From positions 15,818 through 73,533 of the forward strand of contig KZ111174.1 of the NCBI GenBank assembly GCA_002077045.2: DNA of 57,716 nucleotides, read 5' to 3'. This DNA is from Rachicladosporium sp. CCFEE 5018 (Eukaryota > Ascomycota > Dothideomycetes > Cladosporiales > Cladosporiaceae). Below the pieces are notes generated by a model. It saw only the letters and a program-made list of their open reading frames with translations. It had not been told where the DNA came from and did not search any database. Each line of letters begins with the position of its first letter. Position 1 is the first letter of the stretch. This document shows, piece by piece, positions 1 to 11,116 of this stretch. The position numbers and the translations under genes are program-made.

Positions 1-61
1 GAGGCACAGCGAAGACAGTGCTAGCAAGCGCCAAGACGCTCAGTGTGTTGATGGGAGACAT
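1..61 (-). CDS. N-terminus of a putative secreted protein (partial)
   Basis: An ATG whose first base is 61 on the minus strand opens a frame that leaves the window after 20 codons. The residues begin MSPINTLSVLALASTVFA, a short polar start followed by a hydrophobic stretch and small residues. This is the form of a cleavable secretion signal. Nothing of the mature protein is visible, so the function is unknown. The evidence is only the signal-like composition and an open frame of about 60 bases, so a chance match is possible. Confidence 0.45.
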   Translation of the reverse strand, partial: MSPINTLSVLALASTVFAVP

Positions 62-1174
62 GCTGTATATCGTGTATGCTACGTTCGTTTTGTTTCGTGT
101 TGATGCGAGGAGCTGCTGCTAGAGCGCTGTAATGCTGAGCCTACCAGGGCGATTGCTAGTTGTGAAAACGAGTGTGCCTGTCCGCAGGACAAGGAGTGTA
201 ACGAGCGAGTGCTCTGAAAAGAGAGTGCTAGCAACTGACGTGAGGCAGATCGTGTTGGAAAACAAGGGAACAAGGAACAAAGTGCTAAACAAGGAGGAAG
301 CACTGTGCTCAGGAGGACCGTGTGGCCATGCTCCACGCTCACCAAAACCTGTCTACCCGCTCGCGCCAGAAAAGCAGTGCAGGGGGTTTCTGCATGGGTC
401 GTCGCAGCACGTCCGGCGGCAAAGGAGGGCGTTCCATGACTTTGCGTGGGCCAGCCGTTGACGGCGCGGCTCACGATGCTGCAGAGCTAGCGACTCGTGT
501 TTCGATGTCGACGCTGTGCGACGAAAATGCCAGACCGAAGAGATTACTCCGCCGCCATGTTCGGAAAGCCTGCTCGAAGTCACTCGCAGGGCTGGACACT
601 CAACGCGCCGAATCTGGCTTGAAGTGCGCGTAGGATTCATGGCTGCGTCCGTGAGGCGCAACACCATCGGCACGTGAAACGGATGTTGAACGTCGACGGT
701 GGTGCGTGATTCGTGCGCGGAAGGGAAAAGCTCAAGGGCTGGAGATTAGGTGATGTGCTGGCGGCTTGGTGGGCTCCACATCGGCCGTTTCGAAATTGGG
801 TTCGGATGCAGGTACGAAAGTGACGATCGGGAAGTCTAGATCGCTACGGCTCCACCCGCAACGCGTGGCTTCGCGTGGGTGACAAAGGCTTTGTCGAGAT
901 TCATTGTTCTCGTCAGTCTTCATACCGACAGGTGAACGCTCACTGCAGTGGAGACCGGAGCTATGACAGAGTCGAGGCCACTACTATTGTCTTTGACCAG
1001 AGGGAGCAAAGTGAACGCGATGGAGCTCCACGTAAGGGCCATGCGTATCGTGAAAGGAACATCCAGCATTGACGGCATGCAAACCTCGAATATACGTTCG
1101 TCCTGGCCGAAGCTTGAGATGGAACCGTCAGACGCACTCTAGCGTTCTAGCGTGCCCTTGGAATACTGGCTACT
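62..1174. other. Intergenic region, no gene seen
   Basis: Short frames occur on both strands, but none has a recognisable domain, a convincing splice structure or a signal peptide. The left part would be the promoter of the secreted-protein gene leaving the window. The right part would be the 3' side of the lipase. Confidence 0.6.
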
Positions 1175-2599
1175 CTAGATTCCGAACTGATCATACAGAA
1201 TGATCCAATTCTGCCCTTTGACCACACTGCTCGCCGCCCTCACCGGCCCAATAGTCTCCGATTGACACCCCTCGGGCTCTCTAACCCCCGCAAACCTGTC
1301 CTTTATCCAGTCCAACCAGTCCACCTGCGCCGCCTGCATGATCGGGTTATGGCCGACGCCAGTAGCCCTGATGTACCTCAATCGATTTCGCGGATACATC
1401 TGACAAGTCTGATTGACAGCCACTGTAGTGACGCTCTCGATCGCGTTGCCATCCGACGTGCCCTGGATGACTAGCATCGGCCCAGCAAATGGCTTCCCGC
1501 CGTTCTGGACGTTGCGAGTATACCAGCTTGCGGCTTCTGTCTCGTTCCAGCCGGGGCGGAGGAAGATATTACCCTGCTTTGAGGAAAAGAGCTGGTTCGC
1601 GACAGCACTGCAACCTACAAGCTCCTTTAGCAGGGCCAGTCGCGCCATACCGATAGGTGTCAGCCACTGATTGGCCGTGAAGTTCGCTAACACGCTGTCG
1701 AGACCTTGCGCGATGCCGACGACGCGGATATTGACTTGCGTCGCATCTTCGCCGTTAATGTCCGCGAGGATATTTGTGAACGGCGACGCTGCCAATGTGC
1801 CCAAGTATCCAGGGACGGGACGCTTGGCTTGACGTTGCGCAGCTGCCCAAGCTGTGCCGCCACCTTGACTCTGGCCTGTCACGACGAATTGCTTGGACAG
1901 CAGATCCGGCCATTGCGATTGGGCCGCCGCAACTGCATGAAAGACATCGTTGGCGTGCGCGGGCAGGATGAAGTAGGGTGTTGGCGTTTGGGGAATCCCG
2001 AGGCCAGCGTAATCGGTGGCGACGACTGCGTAGCCGTTCAGAGCCATGGTGAAGGGCTCGTCATAGGCGCCTGACAGGCTGCGGATGTTCGAGGGCGCGC
2101 AGGCTTGCGTTTGACCTGTCGTACCGTGCGCTTGACCCAGAACGGGAAAGACATTGGTGGTCGCGCCGGAGCAAGATCTGAGACCGCGAAATTTGCGAGG
2201 CTGGTACGGCCAGAGTACGTATGCCGATGATACGACTCGCGAGCCATTGAGTGTCTCTGATACGTAAAGGAATCGTGACATGGAGAGCGTGGCTGGTAGG
2301 GTGTAGTATGTCGTGTTCGTGTATTGCTCAACCTTGAGGATCGAGCCATAGGGCGGGAGGTTCGACTGATTGACTCCATTTGGCAGATCGTAGAAAGGAT
2401 CAAACTGCGTCAAGCTGCCGGCATTGTTCGAACGCTCGAAGTTGAGGGCTAGCTCGACTTGGCCGACCAGAGCTGTGGAAAGATTCGCAACCTGTATCTG
2501 CTTTGGAGTCAAGTGATAGCTGCTGTTGAACGTCGTATTCTGGCTCTGCAGCTGTGCGTATGCCAGCGCCCCGAACAGAGAGGCGATTCGCAACAGCAT
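1175..2599 (-). CDS. Secretory triacylglycerol lipase (LIP family, alpha/beta hydrolase)
   Basis: An uninterrupted 474-residue protein, the usual length for the fungal secretory lipase family (Candida LIP type), which hydrolyses triacylglycerols outside the cell. The first 16 or so residues (MLLRIASLFGALAYAQ) form a signal peptide. The nucleophile elbow is visible as GQSQGGG around residue 243, with the serine of GxSxG. Candidate partners of the triad are the Asp in VIQGTSDGNA and the His in GVGHNP near the C-terminus, as is usual for this fold. Several N-x-S/T sequons suit a secreted glycoprotein. The start is the first ATG and lies directly before the signal peptide. No intron is needed. 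The family is clear; the exact substrate is not. Confidence 0.9.
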   Translation of the reverse strand: MLLRIASLFGALAYAQLQSQNTTFNSSYHLTPKQIQVANLSTALVGQVELALNFERSNNAGSLTQFDPFYDLPNGVNQSNLPPYGSILKVEQYTNTTYYTLPATLSMSRFLYVSETLNGSRVVSSAYVLWPYQPRKFRGLRSCSGATTNVFPVLGQAHGTTGQTQACAPSNIRSLSGAYDEPFTMALNGYAVVATDYAGLGIPQTPTPYFILPAHANDVFHAVAAAQSQWPDLLSKQFVVTGQSQGGGTAWAAAQRQAKRPVPGYLGTLAASPFTNILADINGEDATQVNIRVVGIAQGLDSVLANFTANQWLTPIGMARLALLKELVGCSAVANQLFSSKQGNIFLRPGWNETEAASWYTRNVQNGGKPFAGPMLVIQGTSDGNAIESVTTVAVNQTCQMYPRNRLRYIRATGVGHNPIMQAAQVDWLDWIKDRFAGVREPEGCQSETIGPVRAASSVVKGQNWIILYDQFGI

Positions 2600-3603
2600 A
2601 CCTGCGAACAGATCGACCGTGCCAAGTAAAGCTTGTCGTTGGAGATGAAAAACAAGGGGACAGGACCATGGGAATGTTAGAAGTACTTACAGTCGCATGT
2701 GCACTACTGCATCATGCCGCACGCGACTCGGATGTATAGCATCACCTGCCTGATGGAGTTCTTCCAGTCGATCTTCAATCTCACCGGCAGGATTGGAGTT
2801 GAAGCTGAGGACCCGTCAGACGCGGGAGAATATAGTGCATTTGATCAGGTAATTCTCCTCCCTCGCAACCGAATACCCGGTGAGGAGTACAGAGACGCAC
2901 TGCGATGACTAGTGTGTTCGAATCATGAGCAGTACAGTAGGCGGCCATCGTATGCCCTGGGCTTGATCGTCAGTCGTGGACCACTTGGTGACCACCCATT
3001 GATGCTCGTCGTCCGCCTAAGCGACTCTGTCAGAAAACCCGGGCCTCTTGAGTACTGCCATTGACATGGCCGAATGGGCAGTGCCCAGGTAGTGGAGAGT
3101 TTGAGCAGTACTCAAGATTCTATCAGGTAGGGGAAGGTGATGCACCATTTTTTTTATTGGAAGGTGTCGTTCGACAATGGAACCTGAAGCATGAGCGAAA
3201 CTCTCACTGTCCTTGGCTGTCTCCACCCCTCCGCAACATCCCTGGACGTCCACGCTGTCCAGGGTTCCCCACCACCTCCGATCTCTTCCGAAGAGACCTC
3301 CACAAACCAGCCTCCATCACAGCAACGGAAGCACTCCGCGGTAGAAGTCATACAACCGCGCACGCAGCTTCGACGTAGCCGTTGCCGTCCACTGTGCCGA
3401 CTTCACCTCTTCAACGACCGTGCACAGCCATCGCGTGTTGACATTCAACGTGCTCTCGGATGTGATGTATAGCGAGTTCCGCTCCGACCTACTACTCCAT
3501 ACTGTTACAATCCGGCTTTCAATGTCTGGCGAGAGCTACAGCTAGGTCAAGTTCTCTCATTCTTCCATCCCAGTCCAGACAAATATCTCCAACAGCCTCA
3601 AAC
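2600..3603. other. Divergent intergenic region between lipase and SCOT
   Basis: About 1 kb between two genes transcribed away from each other, so it should hold both promoters. A T run lies near 3150. No coding region or RNA gene is supported. Confidence 0.6.
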
Positions 3604-5464
3604 ATGCCTTCTGCTGCGGCATCGTTCCTGCGGACAGCCGGGAATTATGGCAAGGTCTCTCCTCAGGTAGGCTTTTCGAAGGAATACTCTGGGGAGCTTA
3701 ACCTGATCCGAGCATAGTCTCGACACCTTGCGCGCACGTTCGCGTCGTCCGCACGCCGCTGTCGTATCAACAAGGTCGTGTCCTCTCCAGAAGAAGCTAT
3801 AGCAGGTCTGCAATCGAACAATACTCTGCTTTGTGGTGGCTTTGGCCTCTGCGGCGTGCCAGATACCCTCATAAACGCCGTCAAGAACAAGCCCTCAATC
3901 ACTGGGCTGACGGCAGTTTCGAACAATGCTGGTATCGTAGGTTCGGGACTGGGGCTCCTCCTAGCTTCCAAGCAGATCAAGAAGATGGTCGCGAGTTACG
4001 TGGGAGAGAACAAAGTATTCGAGGCCATGTACCTGAACGGAGAGATCGAATTGGAGCTCACACCACAAGGCACGCTAGCAGAGCGCTGTCGAAGTGGAGG
4101 CGCTGGAATACCCGCGTTCTACACACCAGCAGCGTTCGGGACGGTTGTGCAGACTGGAGAGCTACCTCTCCGGCACAACGCAGATGGGACTGTGGCAGCA
4201 TACTCACCACCACGCGACGTCAAAGTCTTCGGAGGCAAGAGCTATGTCATGGAAGAAGCTATACAGGGCGATGTGGCGTTCATCAAGGCGCACAAGGCTG
4301 ATCGTTTGGGCAATTTGTTCTTCCGCAACACCGCCAACAACTTCAATGGTGCCATGGCTCGGAACGCGAAAATCACGATAGTAGAAGCCGAGCACATTGT
4401 CGAGCCTGGAGAGATAGACCCCGCGAGCGTTCATGTACCTGGGATATACGTCGACCACGTCGTCCAATCCACTTCCGAAAAACGTATCGAGAAAGTTGTC
4501 AACGCCAAAACGCCCGAGGAAATCCAAGCAGCAGCCACAAAGTCCTCGTCCCGCGAACGAATCGTCCGACGCGCCGCGAAGGAATTCAAGAATGGCATGT
4601 ACGCCAACCTCGGCATCGGTATGCCCATGCTCGCTCCATCCTTCGTTCCCAAGGAGGTGGAAGTCATGCTGCAGTCCGAGAACGGTATCCTGGGCCTTGG
4701 GCCGTACCCGGAGAAGGGACAAGAGGATGCGGATACGATTAACGCTGGCAAAGAGACTGTGACGCTTGGAGTAGGCGCGAGCGTATTTGGGAGTGAGGAG
4801 AGCTTTGGCATGATCAGAGGTGGGAAGATTGGATTGACCATACTTGGCGCTATGCAGGTATCGGCAAACGGAGATCTGGCGAACTGGATGGTAAGTGAGC
4901 TCTGTCTTCTTGTCGATCTCGAGAAAGGCGTGAATGTTCTCATGCAGCTATCAAGCTGGCTGCGGCTGTCAAACGTTCAACTGCTACATCAGTGAGAGGC
5001 TCAGGCTATCCCAGAGCCATTTGGCAAGCTGCCGTTGTATATCAACGCCGCGACATGTCGAGCTCGCAGTTGCAGCTATCTCTGCAGATGCACGAGTCCG
5101 GCAAGAATTCTTCGAGAGACTGCCATGATCCACATACTGACTTCGCTTTTAGCTGCCAGGCAAGATCAAGGGTTTCGGCGGCGCCATGGATCTCGTTTCT
5201 CGCCCCGACAAGACCAAAGTCGTCGTCACTATGGAGCATACCGATAAGAAGGGCCGGCCGAAGATCCTCAAGCAGTGCGAGTTCCCCCTCACAGGTCGCG
5301 CATGCGTAAGCTTGATTATCACTGAGCTTGCGGTGTTCGAGGTGGACTTCACGAAGGGCTTGACGCTGATTGAGCATGCTGAGGGTGTCACTGTGGAGGA
5401 GATCAAGAGTAAGACGGAGGCGCCGTTTGTGGTTAGTGATGCGCTGAAGGTGATGCAGCAGTAA
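3604..5464 (+). CDS. Succinyl-CoA:3-ketoacid-coenzyme A transferase, mitochondrial
   Basis: Transfers CoA between succinyl-CoA and acetoacetate or other acids in the mitochondrial matrix (ketone body and short-chain acid use). I read three exons: 3604-3666, 3718-4890 and 5153-5464, joined at GT-AG sites in phase 0, giving 515 residues, the family's normal length. The N-terminus is rich in Ala, Ser and Arg (SRHLARTFASSARR) and looks like a mitochondrial presequence. The alpha part starts at KVVSSPEEAIAGL and the beta part follows a linker near residue 275. The catalytic glutamate lies in QSENGILGLGP. Splicing intron 2 joins ANWM to LPGKIKGFGGAMDLV, exactly the conserved junction. Intron 2 (262 nt) is unusually long for this window. 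Confidence 0.93.
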
Positions 5465-5595
5465 GACGTTTGAAGGTGGTCGTATCTACTGTTTGAGCGC
5501 CGGCGTTCGGGCCGATATGAGGAACTTGAATGGGGTACATTCTGTATATTGTACATATCGAAGAAGCTTTTCCGTCTTTGTGCTCCTTGGGTAAT

Positions 5596-7433
5596 CTATA
5601 CGCTCTTAGCACGACGCAGCAGACAGTACTCGCCCCATACTCTGCCCCAATCTTCGGGCACCCAACTCACACGCCCCAGCAAGCCAGTGCTGGCGCTGTC
5701 AAGAAATCGCACACACTCAACTTGCTCCCACGCCTTCGATCCAATAAACTTTGGCTCCCGTTGCGTCACCTTAGTGCTCGGTACATGACTGTCCACGATC
5801 CACCCACACTCCTCCACTCCAACGACCTTGTCCCCGTCCCACTGGTTCCCATCGTTCATGCCCTGCGGTACCCGCCAAGTCCCGGCGTACGGACCGTAGC
5901 CTTTGCCAGTCTGCTCGAAGTCCCCGGGCAAGAGGCCATCGAACTCGGACTTGATGAAGCGGGCGCGGAAGGAGTCTGGCAGGAAGTGGTGGGAGGGGAA
6001 GCGATACCATTCTTTGCCAAGGCACAGTGTGGTGTCAAGAGAGGAGGTAGTATTGATGCTAGCACGCATCTCGGGCGTGTGCAAGGGGTCGTAGATTTGC
6101 AAGGGAGCGGCATAAGCTGAGACCTGGCCCGCAATACGCAGAGCCGAAAGGACGAGGTGAGGATGAGGAACGCCAGAACGAAGAGCAAGCGGAGGAAAGC
6201 AGGTGTTCTGGCGATGAAGGAAGTCTTCGACGGCGAGCCGAGATAGGTAAGCAAGATATGTAGACTCAGAGCCCCGCTCAGAGCAAGAAAGGGGTAGGCG
6301 GGAAAGAGGAACCGTTCTTCCTTATGAGGTTGGAGAGTGAACAGCCCCAGCCAGATATACAACGGCGAGACCAGAACAAGGGAACGAAGATGAGACGTCT
6401 TGATCGCAGACTTCGAGGGCTGAATGAACAGCATTGGTAGGCTGAGCAGAGCGAGCGGTACCCAGAGCTGAAAGTTCAGGGCTAGGTTGCGAAGGTAGTA
6501 TGACCAGGGCTCGGTGCCGTAGAGGTCTGGACCACCGGAGGAGGAGAAAACATTATAGAGAACTATGTTCAGCGGCACGACCGTAAGGCGACGGTACAGC
6601 GTGGCGTCGAAGAGGACTTGAGCTGCTAAAATGCCTGTTGCGCGTGCGGTGCCGTCCAGGACCCGCCATGCCAGATCGATGATCGCTTCTTGGTCGGTAT
6701 TGACGGCCGCAAAGACCTCCTCGAGCAGGAACGGAACGGCCAGTACCACAGCGAACGGCCAGCCGAGAGAAGCTCCGAATCCAGCGAACATGATGCCCTG
6801 TGCCGTGCGGAACCCGTTCCTTCGATCGATGAACGCAGCCGTGCTCAGCATCGTCGCATACATCGCAAAGCTGCTTGGCAAGAACGCCACGCTTGCGTGG
6901 AACATCCCCGGCGCCGTCGCCATAATGCCCACAAAGATCCATGCAACCCTCGCATTGACGCACTTTGCCACTGTGTTGAACAACCTTGCCTCACACAACG
7001 CACAGATTCCCGCAAGCACCGCGCGGAGCATGTAGAACTCAGCACGCTTGCCGAAGACCTCGTTGATTACTGGCACGACCTTCGAGCCCTGGATAGCGAG
7101 TGCGTGAAGAGCGGCGTAGGCCCAGCTCCGAATTGCGTACACTGGTGAGTACTCCCATGTTTGGAAGCCGTGGCCATGATTCAGGTAGTGCGTGGGTTCC
7201 CAGTAGTTGAAAACTTCGTCGCAGTCCTGGATTGGCTGGTAGAAAGCGGCAAACGCGTGGCTGATGAAGAGGATGTAGAAGACTGCTATTGGGGCGTAGT
7301 TGACTGGTGGTGTTGGTGGACTGGACAAGGTCAGAGCATGCAATAGAACATGAGGATAGACTTACGCATTCTGGCGAGCCGATGAAGCACTGGTGGGCGT
7401 CCGCCGAGGAGGCTCTGCTGTGGTATCCGACAT
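5596..7433 (-). CDS. ALG9: Alpha-1,2-mannosyltransferase ALG9 (frame break in the assembly)
   Basis: Adds alpha-1,2-mannose from dolichyl-phosphate mannose to the lipid-linked oligosaccharide on the lumenal side of the ER (N-glycan precursor; GT22 family). Exon 1 is 7366-7433 and a 45-nt intron (7321-7365) precedes the main exon. The lumenal signature DCDEVFNYWEPTHYL lies near residue 55, followed by many hydrophobic segments and a soluble C-terminal part. At 6147-6149 (TTT on the coding strand) the frame changes. Upstream reads LAFLILTSSF; downstream, AYAAPLQIYDPL continues the family in the next frame. One extra T restores a protein of about 597 residues. No intron of acceptable length fits, so a base is probably missing from the sequence. 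Confidence 0.88.
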
Positions 7434-7893
7434 GTTGTCGGTCTTGTTCGCAGTCTACATGCTGATGCAGTCGGAAAACATATATATTTACTACCATTCA
7501 GCCTATAAGATGTTGCCCAGCGTTGGCATTCCCAAGGCAGGGCGTTAAGCGAGACGGTAAGCTACCCGCCGCTAGCAAGGGTTTCAAACTTCGAGCTGAT
7601 TCGATGCGAGCCAAAAAGTTCGACTTCACTGGCGCTTTGCCCATATCAACAATTCAACATCACATACAAGTCGGGCAGGTTCCAACACTACCTGCCAACG
7701 CCAAAGGCTGTCGTCAAGCACCTGATACATCGTTGCGCTAGGGCTACAGCTCCCCGTAAGTCCGCAGACACGCCATACCATTCCTCGAGCGAACGTTCAA
7801 GTGAGCGCACGGCTTGAGCGAGTGAGCGAGTGATTAACGCTACTATCTTAGTTTCCTTTGCAGTATTCTTCCTCACGCATACATACTGCAAGT

Positions 7894-10168
7894 ATGGATA
7901 CTACTCACAGAGATGCCGCGGGCTCGGATGACAGCGACTGGGACGACTTGTACGGCGAGACGATTCAGTCAAACGTCAATGGATCGAATGCCGTCGTTGC
8001 GCAATCCGGAGATTTTGACGTGATCAGGACTGACGAAGCCAATTTCCCACCTGCTGGGGCCGTGATAGAATTGCGGCGTCAATCAGCTGAGGACACACTG
8101 CTCTCAACGTCACGGATGCCATTGTTGGGACTGTCCAGCCTATCGGGACATCTACCGGTGCCACTGGACCAGGATCACTTCCACTGGCCGCCGGAGCAGA
8201 GATTGTAGCAGACAGCACAGCACATATCACAGCAGATATAGCAACACACAGCATCGCAGACAGTGCAGCACACAGCACACACGCGCCTTCCGTGGACGCA
8301 ACCATCACTCAAGATGGATCGGACACTAACGTGGACAACAACAGGAGTGCAGTCGCTGCAAAGAACGATGTCACCATCACACTTCCCACTGAGCAGCTCT
8401 CGGAGACGACATCGCAACCACCAAACCCAAAGCGCATCAAACTTGACAGCACCGATGTGGAAGATGACGTCGGTCCCGTGGGTGTCAGAGGAGTCGCTCA
8501 AGTCTTAGAGCATCTACGCCGTAGTAGCACTATCAGCGAAGAATCGTTCAGGGGCACAGGTAACGAGAAACCCCTCACTGGCCCGAACGAGAACTCCCAG
8601 GCCGTCGAAATCCACAAAGATGACACCCTATCAGCCGATCCGACAGGCGAAACTGCGCCCGACTCCGACCCGGAATCGAGCTCAGACTCTTCAGATTCGG
8701 ACTCTGACTCTGATTCAGAAGCATCTGACGCTGAGGCAGGCTCGGCGATGACCCACGAGGAGATGGCGAAGATGCTCATGCGCGAGGAGGGAGAAGACGG
8801 TGACCGCAGTGGAGGCGGACCGCCACGTACCGCGAACGAGAAGGCCGAGGTCATCCCACCCAAGCCACAGATCAACATCACCGAGGACACGAAAGTCACT
8901 CTACTCGGTCAGGTCATGCATACCGCCGAGAGCCGTCTCGTGATTGCCGGCACGCCTGGTATGGCATTCGATAAGATCCCTTCGATCGAGGCCCCGCTCT
9001 GTAATGCAGCGCGTAAAGTCATCGGCGCGATCAACGATGTCATGGGCACTACTGCGAACCCCTTCTTCTTGATCATCATATCGGAGGATGAGCTCGATAC
9101 GCTCGGACTACAGCCAGGCGCACAGATCTTCTCTGTCGATGCTCACACGACGTTTGAGAATGTCGCCGAGATGAAGGCTAAGAAATATACTGACGCCTCG
9201 AACATCAACGACGAGGAAGCTGGTGACGATGAGCTCGAGTTCTCCGATGACGAAGTAGAGCAGGAGTACAAGCGAATGAATAAGGCGAGCAAGAAGGATG
9301 GCAAAGGCAAGCTCAGCCGGGAGGACTTCACGCGTAACGTTGGCCCAGCTGGACCAGATGGGTACGCAAACCGCCGTGGACGTGGGGGACGTGGTCCTCG
9401 CAACCGCGGCAACGATCGTGGCGGTCGCGGAGGCCGGGGCGGATACGACAACAACCGCTACGATGATGGCGGTTTCCGTCGCTACGCACCCAGCAGCGAC
9501 GATGTCCCGACGTGGAATCACGACGTTAACTACGGCGATGAGAACGGACGTCCGACCTCGCCACCAGCTGATGGCTACACCCCTCTCAAGCGCCCGGACA
9601 ATCTCTCTGAGATGATGAGGACTGGTGGACCGGTTCGCAACAATGCACGCGGCAACGACAACGCGCGTGTCCGTCCATACGACAATAATCGCGGACGCGG
9701 GAACAATGACCGTGGTGGACGTGGCTCGAACAACAACTACGGCGCTCCAGCGGCTCGTGTCCCGCATCCACTTCCTCAGGCACCACCTCTAGCTGCTCAG
9801 CCTCAGCCTACCCGATCTACAACCCCAACGCGTACGCTAGCTACACAGCGCCCGCTACCACCAACACCTACACTGCTCCAGGTACCACCAACACCTACAT
9901 GGCGCCTAACACCAATACTACATACAACGCTCCAGACACTGCGACTTCAGCCAGCTACGCTCAAGCCTATCAGCAGCCCGCCTACAACGCCCAAGCCTAC
10001 ACGCCCGCTGCTTCCTACGCCCAATACAGCCAGCAATACCAGGCTCAGCAGGCAGCTCACGCCGCTCAGCAGCCGCAGACGTACCAGTTCAATGGACAGA
10101 CTTACAACCCTACTACACAGGCGACAGAGGGGTCAGAAACAGAAGAATACGGTGGGCAGTGGCGATAG
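7894..10168 (+). CDS. NAF1: H/ACA ribonucleoprotein assembly factor NAF1
   Basis: Nuclear chaperone for H/ACA snoRNP assembly, later replaced by Gar1. The start is the ATG at 7894 (DDSDWDDLYGE follows). A 77-nt intron at 8062-8138 (GT-AG, branch-like CTCAAC) joins the first exon to the long frame. A Ser/Asp tract lies near residues 230-255. The Gar1/Naf1 core is around residues 295-390 (KVTLLGQVMHTAES...FFLIIISEDEL). RGG-rich patches follow at about 465-505 and 555-590, then a Gln/Tyr/Ala-rich tail. Near 9757-9770 the frame must change to reach the tail containing PIYNPNAYASY, ending at 10168. This is either one missing base or a 44-nt intron (9757-9800) with a weak donor. The corrected length is about 732 residues. 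Confidence 0.82.
8205..8290 (+). repeat. CAGCACA-type low-complexity tract inside NAF1
   Basis: An imperfect CAG/CACAGCA run encodes alternating short blocks such as ADSTAHITADIATHSIADSA in the disordered N-terminal half of NAF1. It reads through without a stop in the correct frame. It looks like a decayed microsatellite kept in frame. Confidence 0.6.
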
Positions 10169-10175
10169 GGCTGAA

Positions 10176-10905
10176 AAGAGGCAATTGAGCCTCTCAATGA
10201 CTATGCAAGCTGTAAGATACGGGCCCGTGTACACTAGAATAGCACAAGCATATGCTAACAAACGCAGAGAAACAATGACTCTTGTCATATCAGTGCTCTC
10301 AGTGACCTTGCAATGTACTAAAGTTACACGTCAGTGTACACTATGACAGCATAACCATGTTGCGAGAAATGGAGAGATGCCACACTTTAGGTGCTCTCAA
10401 TGTTCATACAATACAACAATATCCAGGCCGGTGTACATTATGTTAGCTCGAGCGTGTTACGAGATATGGAGAGAGACAACCTGTATAGTGCTCTCAGTGA
10501 CCAGGTAAGAACCAAACTTACAGCCCGATGCACAGCATAATAGCATAAGCATGTTACGAGAACCGCAGAGAGACCGCTGCATGCTGCCTCCGCGTGCTCT
10601 CACTGAACCTGCACTGCACCAACGTCACAGGCCGGTGTACAGTATGATAGCACAGACGAGGTCGAGATATTTGAGAGAAGCAACGCATTAGGTGCTCTCA
10701 GTGAACACGCAACTCGCCGAAATTACAGGCCGGTGCACTGTTTAATAGCATAAGCACGATTAAAGAACCATGGAGAAGCCGCAACAGCCTTGGTCTCTTA
10801 GTGCTCTTAGTGCCCATGCAATGCGCCAAGTTACAAGCACAAGCGTTGTTGAGCAGCCACGGAGAAGAAGGATGAAACCAGCTCTTGCAGTGCAAAAGTG
10901 CCCGT
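10176..10905. repeat. Degenerate tandem repeat, about seven units of 97-107 bp
   Basis: Starting right after the NAF1 stop codon, a unit of about 100 bp recurs head to tail. Unit starts (GTGTAC or GTGCAC) are at 10227, 10334, 10431, 10528 (ATGCAC), 10635 and 10733. A partial unit lies before (10176-10226) and a truncated one after (about 10838-10905). Each unit shows the same blocks in order: GTGTACAnTATGATAGCATA, then a CATGTTACGAGA-like block, a GGAGAGA block, GGTGCTCTCAGTGA, and a C-CAA--TTACAGGCCG end. Unit lengths are 107, 97, 97, 107, 98 and about 105. The GAGAG and GCTCTC blocks can pair around a loop of about 20 nt in most units. No coding frame is shared between units. Function unknown. 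Confidence 0.85.
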
Positions 10906-11116
10906 CGCTCATACAATTAGATCCTACTACTCATACAGTAAAGCCATGCGTCAAAACCATTCATGCCAGCCCATAACGCGAACAAAGACAGCGCAGTAAG
11001 CCAGCCAGGCGCCCAAGGGTATCACGGTCTTCCAGTCTTCCTCCCCGCCCAGCGCATACAGTCGATCCACCATCCCGCAGCGCCCTTATCGTACAAGCCC
11101 CCCAACCTGCATCCTC

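Noticed and set aside
8062..8138. Treating the first NAF1 frame change as another missing base
   Set aside because: A 77-nt GT-AG intron with a branch-like CTCAAC joins the frames exactly in phase, so an intron is preferred here.
9108..9767. 219-codon open frame on the minus strand opposite NAF1
   Set aside because: Val/Ala-rich mirror of the RGG and Asp/Asn-rich coding strand, with no domain. NAF1 motifs on the plus strand are decisive.
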